Origin: Parus major | Lineage: Eukaryota > Chordata > Aves > Passeriformes > Paridae | Direction: 5' to 3' | DNA length: 64,000 nucleotides | Assembly: GCF_001522545.3 (NCBI RefSeq) | Contig: NC_031770.1 | Coordinates: forward strand, 105,649,468-105,713,467 | Shown here: in pieces, positions 11,011-24,725 of the stretch | Position numbering within the stretch: position 1 is the first letter of the stretch | Layout of the letters: every line of letters begins with the position of its first letter | Position numbers and translations under genes: made by a program | Notes under the pieces: model-generated | Told to the model about the DNA's origin: nothing | The model's input: the letters and a program-made list of their open reading frames with translations, nothing else | The model's database searches: none

Positions 11011-14000
11011 TAATTTTACATTTTTTCCTCTTGTTTTGAGAGGGAACTGTTGTGGTGCTTACGGGCAAGCTTAGGCATGATCTATAATTTTATGTACGAC
11101 ACTCCTGGTCCCTGCTTGTGCCCGGCAGGCAGGCTGCTGGATGAGCCAGGAGAGCTGTGCTGTTCAGAGTCAGAGCAGAGCGATTGTAACAGCCTCCTGT
11201 GCGTTTTGGCCTAAAAATCTATAAATTCGTAACACTAACAGGAGTGGTGTGGTGACTCATCCATGCAGCAATCAAGGTGTCACAGCAAATCAAAAGTTTC
11301 CATATCTTCTTTGAGACAGGGATTCGGAGAAAATGCTGACGGTAATTAAAAGAATTGCTCATCCCTGGCTGTGAAACTGCGGTGTGCCTTATGAGATATG
11401 CGTCTTATCTCCAAACTATTTATGGCTCTGTCTTGGGTAGTACGTGCTGGCACCCAGAGCTGTGGAGCAGGACGTGGCTTCCCCAAAACGGGGTGTGCTG
11501 CTGGCGCCTCGTGCCGCATGGGGCTGGATTTGGCATTTGATGCTTTTCCCTGGTGCTCAGAGCTCTGACTTTGTTCTCTCAAGTGCCATCATCTGTTTGG
11601 ATTATTTACTGGGAGTGCAGTACCTGTGCCTGATCTTCCCGTGCCTGCATCTGTTGATGCCTAGGAATTGCTTGGATGATGGTAATTCAGTCTCCGCCTT
11701 TGACCACTGTTTGTGCCTTCACAGAGAGCCTGAATTTTAAGCCAGATTGATCAGTTAAGCTGCAACAGCATGATTGGATGGATGCTGCTTGTAAAAGATG
11801 TAAGGTTTTGCACGTGAGGGATAAATGCTCATAGTGGTGTCTCTGTAATATTTTCATTTATGTCTACTTGTTACGTTTTAGATCTCTGAAAACAAACTCT
11901 GAAGTAAGTTTTGTAGCAGTAGTAAAATAATTTGCTTCAATGGCTTACTGTTAGATGTCACAACATACTTTTGGTTATCCTTCTCATGTTTATGGGGAAA
12001 TGGCAACGTGAAGAAAGATTAATCAATCAGGAAAATGATCTGCTATTTCCCTTCTCTTTTCATCTATTCCATAAACCTGATGGGCTGTGAGGCAGTGTCT
12101 CTAAGCAGTGCATATAATGTATGCAGTTACTGCATGCTCAGCAGCCAAATGCAAACATTGCAGAGTAGAAACACAAGGTTTATCTAAAAATAAACAAAAA
12201 GGAAACAGAAATCTGTACTTCAGATTCTACACACAAGCTGTTCAAACAGTAAGATCTTAATAGTAGATTTAAAAGTGTCAACAGCAATGGCCTTGTGTTT
12301 TTGCATGGTTAAAACTTGTCAGCAAATGCAGTCTTTTGAGTGATAATAACACTAAAAGGCTTACAACAGACTGTCCTTGGTGTACTGCAAAACAAAAAAA
12401 CCTCAGAGGAACAACAAGTATCTGTTGACCTGGGGTCAGCAGGAGAATCGCAGGTCACTCTTGTAGGCTGAGCAGCTTCTTGAGGAAGGAGCAAAATCCA
12501 TGAAATCATTGCACTGCTTAACCATGCAAGTGGAAGGTCAGAAGGGAACAGACCTCTTCAGATTATATTTAGTAACTATGAAGATTTTGCTTCTAGTAGT
12601 CATTTTGCACTGCACAGTATTCCCCCCCCCCGCCTCTCTGCGCCTCCTCAGGAAAATTTCATCTGATCCAATCCGAAAGTAATCACACAGTCATCAGCAA
12701 TTTCTCAGCAGACCAGACAAAATTATTTGAAAAGCAAAAAACAAATTATTTTGCTCTACATACGTTTATGGACAGATGAGCCAGGCCAGATCCGTTCAGG
12801 AAGATGCAGGGATGGGACAGTAGCAAGTAAATATGCAATCTTCCAAGTATTAAACTGTCCCCTGATATGCTACTGTAAATTGAAGTGAGTACTGTTGCTG
12901 TTAAGGTTGGCTTTACACATATTTTTTGCTGGTGTTGACATCTACTGGATAAATTTGCTACTGACAGGAGGAATATGCTCTGTTTCAGAGAGCTGGAGAG
13001 TACTGTCCCCTTCTCTCAGGGAGCTTGCATTGCACAGCTCTGTCTTGAACAGTCATATGTCCTCACCACTGCCTTTTTTGTTGTTTTCTTTTTGTTGTCT
13101 TCTGTTCCCAAAATTGTCCTGTGAGCAAAAATTCAATTTAAAGATAGTAAATGGCAAACACATTTGGGCAACAGACTGATGGAACAGCTGCTGTCTTTCT
13201 CCCATAGACCTGGATTTTTCTGTTTTGCCCAAGGCAGTAAAGGGAAATTAGTTTATTAGTTTCACGTTGGTCACTGGTGAATATCATCCTCCCTCACAAA
13301 AATAACACTTTAATTCTGCTTGATTTGAAATAATTGACTGATCAGGAATGAGGCATGTGAAGGGAGCTACCAAGACGGAATTACACCATTGGGCTGGAAG
13401 ATCAATTGTTGGGGAGGAGAGCTGAGACACTGCAGCCTTATATTATACCTGCCTGTTTATTACACTTGGCCTGAGGGGAAGGCAATGCACCATTCTGATC
13501 TGTTGCCTCGGAGAAGTACGGATGTAAAATGAATGCAAAATCAGGGAAAAGCAAGTTTGGGTTTTATGTTAATACATTTTATATTGATATTGAGGACATT
13601 TCAGTAAACGGAGCTTCTAGTTTATAGAACAGCATATGTGTTTTTCGTTTTCTCTATGCCAATATACTTCCCTAAATGTGGTTTAATTTTTATTTTTTTT
13701 AGCTTCTCAATAATACTTGTGGTGATTGACTGGTAGCAGTAGCACAAATATTTAGTAAAATTAGTCCCACTGGAAGATTACTCAGATGGTAGAGCTCTTC
13801 TTACTCCTCCTTCCTGTGTTCTTTCTGCCTGTTTTAATGATTTCATTTTAAGAAAAACGACCTGAGGCGCAGCAGAGAGAGAGAAAAAATAAAAGTCACA
13901 AGAAAAAACAATAGATAGACTTATGCTTTGGCAAATCCTGGAACAGAAGCAAGTCCAGATGTTTCCTATACAGGCATTTGGCATGTATATAACAGCCTCA

Positions 14001-15195
14001 CTACAAGACTGCATATAGAGTTTTTTGACAGCTTTGGTGGAATGAAAATGAATAATTGCTATTCAGAATAAAATGCAAAACATTTTGGCCAGTGCCTGAA
14101 AATCTAGTAGTTTTCAACTGCAATTTTAAACTAGATTCTTGGTATTCTTAAATGCATATTTAAGTAGGTGCTTGGCAAACATGATTTGATTTCTCTGTAG
14201 AATTGAAAGGTTCTACATCACCAAACATTTCTTGAGAGGGATATGGTGAGTAGTTCATGATCTGTTTATTATTTGATCCTGTTACTTCTAAAGCAGCTAA
14301 TTAAAAGCTGCAGACCTCTGGCCTAGAAAAGGTGGGCTGCTGATTTCCTGCATTCAGCAAACAACCTTCATCCAACAGCTGAAAAGATAAAAAATGAGCC
14401 AGTTGGGCTAATTTTAAGTGAGAAGCAAGAAAGAATGGTAGAAGAAATAGTAACAGGAATAGCTTTTACGAGGCAGAAGAGCAAGCAGAAATGCAGTTAA
14501 CTTTGATACTGGATGTGGTATTAATTCATTAGGATGGTGGCACTGTCCCTCTGGTTCTTGACGCATCGCCTTTCAAAACAAAACAAAAATAGCAAGTGGA
14601 TGTAAGTGATACTTACTCTATTGAACCAGCTGAAAATAAAGTCAATCCATTTTATGAAACGTGGTTAGGCCACAGGAGGTGATGAGCTGTGACTGCAGAT
14701 GGACAGATAACATGGGCTCTGGCCAACTCCAGTGAGAAGGGAATGTTTGGATCCGAGAGCCCCAGGTGTCTGTGGCTGAGTGGCCTGGTATTTCCAGCCA
14801 GATAAAGGGGTGCCTGGTACTGATGGACTGGTACTAATGGTACCAGCACCATGAAGCAAAAAGAGGGAAGTACAAAACTACACAGAGAAACTCCTCTCCG
14901 GACTCTTCATGGTCTCTAAAAGTACAGCAAGAATACAGTTGTTTCTGTAAGTGAGGAGCAAGCTTGTGAGGCTTTGTGAGTGCAGGCTAGTGGCAGTCAC
15001 ACATTTAGGGCACCAGAAATGGGAAAAACTGTAGTCATTCCCCACAGGTCAGAGATGTATTCTCTGGGAATTCATTTACTGGGGGATTGGAATAACTGCA
15101 CCTTCATACCTCAGTGTGTCACAAATCATGTTAAACCTTTGAAGATCTTTGGATGCCTGTTGCTATGGACTGTGCTGGTCTCATGTTCAGTAAAT

Positions 15196-15306
15196 TTAAA
15201 AGACATGTAGATGTAGGGATTAGTGGTGGACTTTGCACTGCTTCATGGTTGGACTTGGTGATCTTAAAAGTCTCTTGCAACCAAAATGTCTCTGATAGTA
15301 TGATTT
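15196..15306 (+). mobile_element. CR1 LINE 3' tail
   Basis: AGACATGTAGATGTAGGGAT, TTAGTGGTGGACTTTGCACT, ATGGTTGGACTTGGTGATCT and TAAAAGTCTCTTGCAACC correspond to the terminal part of an avian CR1 3'UTR. The end AATGTCTCTGATAGTATGATT is a decayed form of the ATTCTRTGATTCT terminus. It is 5'-truncated with no coding part. Confidence 0.75.
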
Positions 15307-16189
15307 AATGTTTCTTTTATTTTTTCTTTTATTTTTTCTTTCCTGGTGGAATTTGCATGGAATAAGCTCTTTTTATATACCAGATGGTTAGGGACTGTTT
15401 TGTGTATAAGTGTACATGTGCTCTTGATTTGGGGGAGTGATACATGTCACCTTTTAACAAAATGTGTGTCAAAAAAATTCTGTGTGGTCAGAGGACATCA
15501 GGCCTGGAAGAGAAAATTTATTACTTCACTTGGTGCTGGCTGAAGCTTTTTAAATGTGAACAGTGATGGGGTGGGATGACCCAAAAATATCCTCTGAGAG
15601 GGAAATTTGAAGTATGTTTTCTTTATTATAGCGTTTTGCAGCGCTACAAGTGATCCAGAGATCTTGTGCTGCATTTAACCCTTACCATAGCAGGAGAGTT
15701 CTCCTGTAATAGTTTGACTGATTGATCAGTCTTTCTCAGGGCATGGAAAATTGAGAATAGCAGTAAATAAAAGGAAATTTCTCCTGCCTTGTTCAAAATG
15801 TAACTTGAAGACCTAGTCCCCTTCTCTTCCCACCCCTGCCTCACCCACCTAAGAAACCATCCCCAAAAGAGCCAAAATCCTGCTAATTAAATTTTGTGAG
15901 ATTTATTTTGTGACATTTGGCAACACCGACAGTAGCTGATTCTATATTTCTGCTTTATTAACTATGAAGTCTTAGGCAAGATGAGGTATGTCAGGTCCTG
16001 GCAGCCACTTAACGCATTTTGAGAAGATGGCCCATTTCCCCAGAAGAAATCCAGTCGTGTCCCCGTCTCCCCTCCCCACCTGTCCCCAGCAGGCACCCCT
16101 GGACCCTGGCCACCAGTTGTCATCCTGCCAGCCCCTGTACCGAGGTGTTGGCCACCAGCTCTGCCGTGCAAGCTTCCTGCACAAACCCT

Positions 16190-16275
16190 CCACGAACTGG
16201 CCTTTAACACAGCAGCTCTTGGCATTTGGTTTTCTTTCGTTTGCCTTTCATGCTAATGAGATAATTTAATTAGGG
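16190..16275. promoter_or_regulatory. Candidate enhancer-like AT-rich element with POU/homeodomain words
   Basis: CATGCTAATGAGATAATTTA followed by ATTAGGG contains a POU-octamer-like ATGCTAAT and two TAAT homeodomain cores within about 25 bases, preceded by TTTCGTTTGCCTTT. Motif clusters of this kind are typical of developmental enhancers but also arise by chance in AT-rich DNA. Confidence 0.25.
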
Positions 16276-17571
16276 AAGTCAATGTTTTGGGCAGTGTTTT
16301 GCAAGCAGGAGTGTTACAGAGGGACGTTATGTTTTTCTCTCTCTGTTTTTAACGAGGCTGGGTTCCAGACACTGCCAGCTACCCTGGAGCCTGCAGAGAC
16401 ACCTGAGGAAGTTATTATGCCTTTGTGTAAAGTTCTGGTGGATTTTCATTTACAAAACTGCTGCATAAAAGTCCAGTCTTGTTGTTTTAGAAGGTCCTTG
16501 GAAAGACCAAGAATCTGGAGCAGGTGGCACCGAGAATTGATTTTTGGGGCTGGAGGATGGTGAGGGTTGAATTTTGTGCTGAGTTTTTTTGTAAGGTTGT
16601 GGGGATGGTTTGCAGCAAAGCCATGGGGGAGAACCAGATCAACTGAGAGATCTTTCCAACAGAAGCCTGACGAGAGAGAAATAGATTTAGTAGTTTTCTC
16701 CTCAAGTTAGCAATTTTATCTAAATACATATCCCAAACCAGTATATTTTGACATTTTCTATCAATTTCTAATTGATGATGAGTACATCTAAGGACGTGGA
16801 TGGAGGCCTTTTAGAATAGTCCAAGAAACTTGTATGGTCAGGAGCATCTGCAGAAGGAAACCCCTGCACCTGGTGTAACCTTCATGAATTTGTGGTTTGG
16901 CAAGCAACAGGATTCAAGACAGGACTCGTCTTCACCTTCTGTTCCAGCAGTGTGAGCACTGGGACCCCTCTGAATCTTTGTGAACTTTCCTCATCTTGCC
17001 AGTGTTCATGATCCATGAATTGAAGGATGTGTTACCTGCTCTGCTCAGATTGTAAAAAAATCAGTATCTGAAAAGCAAATTACTATATATAGGAAATTAT
17101 CAGAAGATAAATTTCCTAGAAGCTTAGTAATAAAACATACACTTAGAGATCAGAGATCTTTTAGTAACCCCTCATTTAGGAGGGTTATATTCTGTCAGCT
17201 GTGAAGGAAGGAAACTGTAAGGTATGGTTTCACTTGCATTGTGACTGGATTTTTCTTCTTTATTTGGATAGTCTAGTCTATCTTTTTACTTACTTAGAGG
17301 GAAGATTTCCATATGCATCTGAAGTACTCAGAAATAAAAAGTGCACAAACTTTTCTACAATATGTTGAGATAGCAAAGCAAAGATCTCGTTTTCATTTTT
17401 GCTTCTTGTGTAGTGTGTTTTCTGCTGAGAAGACACCAATGTGTTCATGCTTAGATTTTTTTTTTTTACTATGTCCCAAAGCATCACCTCCTCCAGCATA
17501 TATTTGGAAAATTAAATCCTATATAATCTCTTTAATCTACTGCTCCTTTATCACTTACAGGGTTAGGATTT

Positions 17572-17575
<4 letters not shown>

Positions 17576-17612
<37 letters not shown>
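17576..17612 (+). repeat. Poly-T run of 37 bases
   Basis: An uninterrupted T homopolymer. No TTTATT (minus-strand AATAAA) lies next to it at 17613-17640, so it does not look like the tail of a retrocopy. Length may be unreliable in assembly. Confidence 0.95.
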
Positions 17613-19110
17613 CTTTAAGATCTGATTGTAGCAAAGCAGCTCAAGTGTCTCTGCCTTGTCTTGGATTTTACAAGAGCTTTATAACTGTTTATAAGACTAA
17701 ATCAGGGGTTTACAGAAGTAGACCTTACTTGATAATAAAGTTGTTTCCTTGCCTCTCAAATATTTCTGGATCTTATCTTTCTACACAGCTGCTTGTAGTT
17801 CAGCTTTACAGAATCTCTTGATTGAATTCCTTCTGCATTTGTCTAACAAAGAGTTCTTTCACTGAAGTCACCCAAACAGGAAAAAAAAAAAAGTAAAAAT
17901 TGTGAAAATGGATTAGTCAGATCCATGTAGGCTTGCAACAGTGATTCTATATGTGTCTAAGAAAGTCTTTGTTGGTTATAAAACATGTTGAGCTCAAATA
18001 AAACATTTTGCTTGACACATTGCTGAAGAGTTGCTCCTGAAGCTGCCAGGACTGCTAAGCTAGTACCTTGTTTTATGTACCTTTTTTGATTTTCTTAAAG
18101 ACATGTACATGTATGACCTGACAATTGAGTTATATCCAGAATTTATGATAATACTAATGTATTTTGATGTGATTTTGGTGCCATATGCATAAATTATGTC
18201 TTCAGCCCTGTGCCTGGGGAGAGGTTGTTGTGTCGGTAGGCTCTGATAAAACTGCATGCCGTAACATTTCCCCTGCAGCATATATGTGAAATCATTCAAG
18301 CTTAGGTACTGAGACATCTTCCTTTTTATCAGTTACAATTCTTCATGCTAGATATGATTCCAGCAAATCTCTCTCCTTCCTCTTCTTTTTTTTTTTTTTG
18401 TGTGGCTCTCATAAAATACTTAGGCATTACATGCACTTAACTGCTTTTGAAGCTCTCTAATGGGCTATTTTACCTGTACTTCCATTTATCCTGTCTGAAA
18501 ACATGTAAGATTATTTAGCTGCATATTTTAAAGTTTCAGGTTCTCTGGTTCTCCTTTTCTGCCATTTCCCTAATGACCATGTAGCTACTTCCGTCACTGT
18601 CTCCCAGTGTCTCTCGCCTATCATGTTACTGTAATGTTATTATTTAAAAGGTAAATTTAGAAACAAATGCTTACCCAGGAAAAATTTAAATTAAAAAGCT
18701 TGACCTTTATTTTTGAAGTCACTTAATGAAGTTGACTAATAGTCTAAGAAATCTGATTCTCTAGCTTCAGACTGGCTGAAAGCCTGTTTTTCCTTATATT
18801 TATATCTGTGGGGACAGGCGCTTTAAGGAGACCTTGACTAGATCAGTGTGGAAAGCGGGGAAAAAGCTGCTCCAAGGCTCGAGCCCGGACTGTCATTTAG
18901 AGGAACATGAATAGGAAGCATTTTTTCTGCAGAGCAGTGAGTGTTTTGGGCTTGGGGGAAGAAGGGCTGTGTTTAAATGTATTGAGCATAAAATGAAATG
19001 TTAACCACTTGAGTTTAATAAATCTGCAGCAATGATCTGTTTGAACCTGGTAAGAGCCCTGAGGACAGCACGCTGCTATCTCACACGCCGCTGGCCTTTT
19101 CCTTTCTTTT

Positions 19111-19134
19111 GTGTGTGTGTGTGTGTATGTGTGT
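19111..19134 (+). repeat. Short (GT)n tract with one interruption
   Basis: GTGTGTGTGTGTGTGTATGTGTGT, broken once by TA, following a CTTTTCCTTTCTTTT pyrimidine stretch. Confidence 0.92.
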
Positions 19135-20029
19135 AAGCTGTGGAAACAAGGAACAAATGAGCTTGTATAAGAGATGTGGTGAAAAATGAGTACCAGGAGG
19201 AAGGTGGTTTTGTGCTAAGAAGTAGGAGGATTTCCAAATAGCCAAAGTGTTCAGGGTACATTTGGAGGCTGGATGTTGTCTGTGTAAGTGCCCTACATTT
19301 GACTCCCAAAGACGCTCACATTTTGCCAGGAAACTTTCTCAAATATTATTGTTGAGCAAGCTGTTAGTATGTCTAAAATTCCTGGTTGTAGAAAAAGTCA
19401 TGCTCTCTAGCAGGGGTACACTCACATTTTATTTTGCCTTGAGAGGGGTAGACTTAAAGTAACTTCTTACGGTCTCTCTCACCTGCTGCATTGCATGTTT
19501 TGGCCTAGTAGGGTTGGGAGAGATCCTGTCCCATTCCTCAGAAGGTTTTTGGTATTGTTTCATCAGGCTGTTAGCCTCTCCTGGTCTACCCTCCCAGACT
19601 CATCTTTCTCTGAAAGTAAATGATAGGGGAAGGGGTCAAGTGCATATATAATCCTCATTTCTGGCTTCTGCATAACACTTGTCTGAAACAAAGTGGTCTG
19701 TGTTCTGGCATTCTTTTTGCAGCACATGCACAGTGCAGTCTTGGGGACTTTTTGCCTTGCCATATCACTAAATCTTATTTCAGATTTGTCATGGGATTTG
19801 TATTTACCTCTGGTTGCTCGATCTCTCTTCTTTAGCTTATAGCCCTTTCCACAGCCCTCCCTTAATACCAATTTGATCTCCTTTTTTGCTTTGAATTTAT
19901 CAGTTCATTCAGGAACTACTGTGGGCTGGTCTTTCTGCTTTCCCCTCTCTTTAGTGGGGTGGGGGACTTTTTCCTGTGTGAGAGAGTTTTTGTGCTTTTT
20001 GGCTGCACAATAAAATCCCTCAGTTCAAT

Positions 20030-20110
20030 GTGACAAACGGGAACGCGTTTCCTTCCTAGAAGCGATTACAGAACCCAGCTACTCCGGTGATGACGTCTTG
20101 AGTGGAGGGT
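20030..20110. promoter_or_regulatory. Candidate element with CRE-like site
   Basis: ACGGGAACGCGTTTCC, AGCGATTACAG and ACTCCGGTGATGACGTCTTG cluster five or six CpGs and a CREB/ATF-type TGACGTC (20091-20097) within 80 bases of an otherwise CpG-poor intron. Confidence 0.25.
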
Positions 20111-20444
20111 GAGGGAAGGCTTGTCCCACTGACCTCACCACCTTCAGCAGACAGAATGTCAGCTGAATTGGGTGTACACAGGCACTTTCAGCAGTGACAG
20201 CGTGCAGTATGCCTCCTCATGGACTAGCAGTCTGAGGTGCACAAATCATACGTTCATTCTCTTGCTGGCTGTGTCTGCATCATGGGTTTATGGCTCTGAT
20301 GTAGGGTAAATGTACCTGAGAGGACTCAAAGCTTAGCAGCTCTAGTTCTGGCTCCTACACGTGGCAGTGTGCTAGCTGAAACATCCAACCCCACAACTGA
20401 GATTGATAGGTCTGTAATTAGCCAAGGCTTAGCTGGGGCAGTGT

Positions 20445-20484
20445 CTAAAAAACAGGGTAAAAATCTAAAAGACAGGGTAAAAAT
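20445..20484 (+). repeat. Tandem duplication, 20-base unit
   Basis: CTAAAAAACAGGGTAAAAAT at 20445-20464 is followed directly by CTAAAAGACAGGGTAAAAAT at 20465-20484, with one mismatch. The near identity suggests a fairly recent slippage event. Confidence 0.9.
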
Positions 20485-20785
20485 CTTCTTTCTCTTGCCC
20501 AGTGCTGTTTAGAGAGATCTAAATCTAGGTAAGAGAAAATGCCTGTGCATGAATATTGAGGAAAACTTCCCTTAAAAAGGTAAAAGCACATGAATTAATT
20601 GTAGCTATTGATGTTGCTGTTTGTAAGTATTAGGCATTGATGTTTCTCTTTGTCCCCCCAACAGAAAAGTTTTTTTTGTTGTAGTTTGTTTTGTTTATTC
20701 TTAAGGAAAAAAAAATAAATCTCCCCATATCTGGAAAATTGTAGCCTAGTCAGATACTGTGGAACTGGTACTGATAGGGTTAGGG

Positions 20786-20842
20786 TAGTGACTGGACTTG
20801 ATGATCTTAGAGATCTTTTTTAACCTTAAGGATTTTGTGATC
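20786..20842 (+). mobile_element. Short CR1 LINE 3' tail
   Basis: TAGTGACTGGACTTGATGAT, CTTAGAGATCTTTTTTAACC and TTAAGGATTTTGTGATCT follow the last 55 or so bases of the CR1 3'UTR (GGACTTGATGATCTTAGAGGTCTTTTCCAACCTTAATGATTCTGTGAT). Severe 5' truncation leaves only the tail. Confidence 0.7.
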
Positions 20843-23017
20843 TCTGTCTGCAGTGACTGCTGCCTTCCCTGCTGTTTGAGAGAAGTTTTCACTGGCCTCC
20901 ACTCCATCTCTGTTTCTCGAGATGGTTTATGCTGCCCTGTGTCAAGTTTTTTGCAGAGGAATGTGATGATTACACTTGACTCGGGACACACTGTTGGAGA
21001 AGTTTTTCTTATGAGTACAGAATATTTTTAAAGCATTATTATTTTGATTATGATCCTCAACAACAATAGTCTAGACAAGGCATAAACTCTGGATCTAAAA
21101 ATACATTTAAAAATTAGCTAGTCTGTTCACAACCCATTTCTTACCTCACCCAGCAGCTATTTATGAAAACATTTTCTATTCTTTCTAATTTTAAATAGCA
21201 AGCACTAGCAGTTGAATACTCATTTATTAGAGAGTTATCCCCTCTGGTTTTTCTGTGCATCTTGTTTCTGTCAAGTATCTTTGTACCCAGCCAAAAAGGA
21301 CATGTTGAAACAAGTAGTGTATATTTAATGCAGTGTATTGGGAGGGAAAAAAAAAAAAAAAAGACTGATGTTTAGCCACAGCTTTAATTTTTTCATTGGA
21401 AAAACCATGAATTACTGTAGCTGGACTGAGAAGTGAATGTGCTCATGAAGAGGGTGTTGGGTTTTAAGTAAACTTCTTAATGCGTGGCTTAGTCACAGTC
21501 TTTTTTCCTGCTTGTTATTGACGTACTTGCCTGTCAGTCTCATCTGATAGTAGAATTGCTGGGGGCAGGGTGCCTGGGATCGTGTGGCAAAAACTGCTTG
21601 CTATTGACTGGAGTGCATGTGTGCCGCTGCTCTCCGCTGAATTAAATGTCAGATGTGCTCAGGAGTGTGGGTGGGTGGGGGAGATGTGGTTTGGTTCTCC
21701 CTGGTTGCCTTGTCAAGGAGTACACTAATACAGCTAATGCAGATCCTCCAGCTCGAGAGGAGAAGGGCATTCAATTGACAGCCACCATCCAAACATGCAC
21801 AAAAGATAGCTTCATACAGCAGTGGAGGCTGTTGGGATTAAAAAGAAACTTTTTCAAAGGCAAGGAATAATAAAGGATATTTTGAAATTGCAGCTTGCAG
21901 TTTGCAGTCTCCTTTTTCACCTGACTTAGCAAAATGGTTAGAAAACAAATGAAAGCGGGGCTATACCTGTGAAATTTCTAGCCTTTAAAGACACTGTGTT
22001 TAGGTACTGAATTTATTCTGAGATAGTTATCACTAGAGAAATTTTTGCTTTCTTCACCTTTACTGAAAGTTTCTGTTTTCAGTACAGCAGCTTTTGCAGC
22101 ACTGGTGTCTCTGGGTTTTCCTGTGGTCCTTGTACAGCTGAGCTCACATGGTCCTCTGGAAAATACAGAATTAGCTTTCTGAATGAAAGTATCAGATGAC
22201 TACAAAAATATAAGACAGAGGAGTCTAAGTAAATACCAGAACCATCAACCCTCAATTCATCAAGTCAAACGTTGCATCACATTCTGCTAGAGAAAAAAAT
22301 AGTTGGGTTAAGAGGAATGTTAATTTTGTGGTCAATACCAACACCAGGATGTGGTCCACAGTGTAGGCTCTTGCTGGAGGTGCTCATTCCTGGAGAGGGA
22401 CAATGTAACCATCAAAAATGCAGCTTCTTGGGAGATTTGGTTTGGCCTTTTGTTGAACATAATGATTGTGGTAGGGAATTTGCCAGCGACTTATAATACA
22501 CTTTCATATTACTGTATTTTTAACTAAGGAAAAGTATTCTTTGTCTCAGCTAGTACCTCTCTATTGAACCAGGTGAACCTTTCATCCTTTAGGCATAATG
22601 ACTGGTTTTTTGTTTGCCTTTTAAATTTCTACCAGGTGAATAACTAACATTGTCAATAGGCACACTGTTTTATAACACTTCTAAGTTTTTTATTTCTCTT
22701 AAGAAGTTTATTATCTTCAAGTTTCTGGGTGAGTTTAGTTTTGGCTCCCTCCACTATCCTTATAAACAGATATTCTTACCCCATCCATTTTTGTATTTAT
22801 GAATTTGTAAAACAACATTCTTTCCACTGACCTGATGTCATTATTACAAAGAACTTAATGGATTGTGTGATGCAAATAAAATAAATCAGGTGCTGCAATG
22901 ACCTAGATACTCATTATTTATTTATAGGATCAAATACATTTAGAATTTATTCATACTGTTTCTTCTATTGCAAATGCTGTAAACTTTCACTTGCTCAGAA
23001 CTGTGATGGGAAAACAG

Positions 23018-23155
23018 CATTATTGCCACCATTCTGCACATTAGGAAACCGTGCCAGGAAGACTTCAGTAACTGTTTTAGGCTATGTAACATATAATTAT
23101 CAGAACTAAGACTCGATGTTGGGAGTCTCGATCCCCAACATTGTGTTAAGACATC
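23018..23155 (-). repeat. MIR-like ancient SINE fragment, minus orientation
   Basis: On the + strand the series CATTATTGCCACCATTCTGC, ACATTAGGAAACCGTGCCAG, then a weak AGTAACTG...GGCTATGTAAC and finally GGGAGTCTCGATCCCCAAC and TGTGTTAAGACAT resembles the reverse complement of a MIR core and head (normally CCATTTTACAGATGAGGAAAC ... TCTTAACCAC). It is strongly diverged. It could also be an L2-related fragment. Confidence 0.5.
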
Positions 23156-23494
23156 CCTCACCTGGCAGGTACAATCTGTGGGTAACAAAGACTGAGTGGT
23201 GATAAGGACAGGGTGATCACACAGAACGACTTGGCCACTGATCACCTATGTGTATTACACATTACTATGTGTTTTAGGTCTAGCCAGAAGCACAGGAGGA
23301 GACAGAACATGTTGGCCTGGCTGGGAGAGCATCCTCACTGTGGGAAGGAGTCACAGAGGGAAATATTCCTGTAGGAGCTTCCAGTGAGGAAGTATAGCAA
23401 AAAGGGAGCTGTGTGAAGCAGTATTTGGCTTTGAAAATGGAGAAGTAATGGGTAGATTTAGCAGGTAGATTTTTATTTTTCTCTTTGATCTTGA

Positions 23495-24031
23495 TGCCTT
23501 GAGAGGCTACCTAGAACAGAGGCTAGACAGTGTTAAAGGAATAAAGTAGGTATTTATTAGAAAGACCTTCAAAGGATACACCTTGGCCAGTACAAGAGCC
23601 CAGCTGAGGCTACACCCAGGATGGATGACAGGTCATGAGTTTTCAGACTTTTATAATTTTTGAACCATTTACATATTGGGATTAATTGTCCGATTACAGC
23701 TTCAGGTTATGAAGTCCCATCCTCCCAGATTTCTCTCCTCAATTTGCTGTTGTTTATATTTTTGGGGCCTGAAGCTGTAATGTTCTCAGGCTGGAAAAGG
23801 ATTGTTTTGTCTAACTAAATAGTGAAGAGACACTTTATATGAAGTTCAGGGTTATATACTAATGCAGTACAGAATCTGGAAAATATGAAAGCTAAAACTT
23901 AAGGCGTTAATCTTTACCATCAATATTTGGTCATGTGTCAGGTACAAGAAAGAGGCTACAGAAAGGATCTGAAGGCTTCTGAGAAAACTGCAAGATGGAG
24001 CTGTTGGGAATGTTTTCCTGTTGTCAGAACA
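23495..24031 (-). mobile_element. Solo LTR of an endogenous retrovirus, minus orientation
   Basis: Read on the minus strand, this 537-base block begins TGTTCTGACA and ends CAAGGCA, so it has the TG...CA ends of an LTR. It is bracketed on the + strand by TTGA at 23491-23494 and TTGA at 24032-24035, a possible 4-base target duplication. On the minus strand a TATAAAAG box (23648-23655) is followed about 90 bases later by an AATAAA signal (23553-23558), which is the usual U3-R-U5 order. The wording of the block (for example CTTCAGGTTATGAAGTCCCA) also resembles an LTR I have seen repeated in songbird genomes. No internal viral genes and no second LTR are present, so it is a solo LTR left by recombination. 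The family name is unknown; a 4-base duplication would suit a gammaretrovirus-like (ERV1) group. Confidence 0.68.
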
Positions 24032-24191
24032 TTGAATTATGACTTTCTTCTAACTTGGCTTTTCACAATTTGTGTGCTTTTGCTTGCTACGTTGCTGTAG
24101 AGTTTGGACAGATGGTGTTTCTTCAGGTCTGTGGGACTAGGCTCTCCACTGTGTCCTTGTGCTTGTCTAAACTCCCTCATTTGTGTTCTAG

Positions 24192-24725
<534 letters not shown>

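Noticed and set aside
17576..17640. Poly-T run as the reversed tail of a processed pseudogene
   Set aside because: No minus-strand AATAAA next to it, no recognisable transcript sequence and no flanking duplication.
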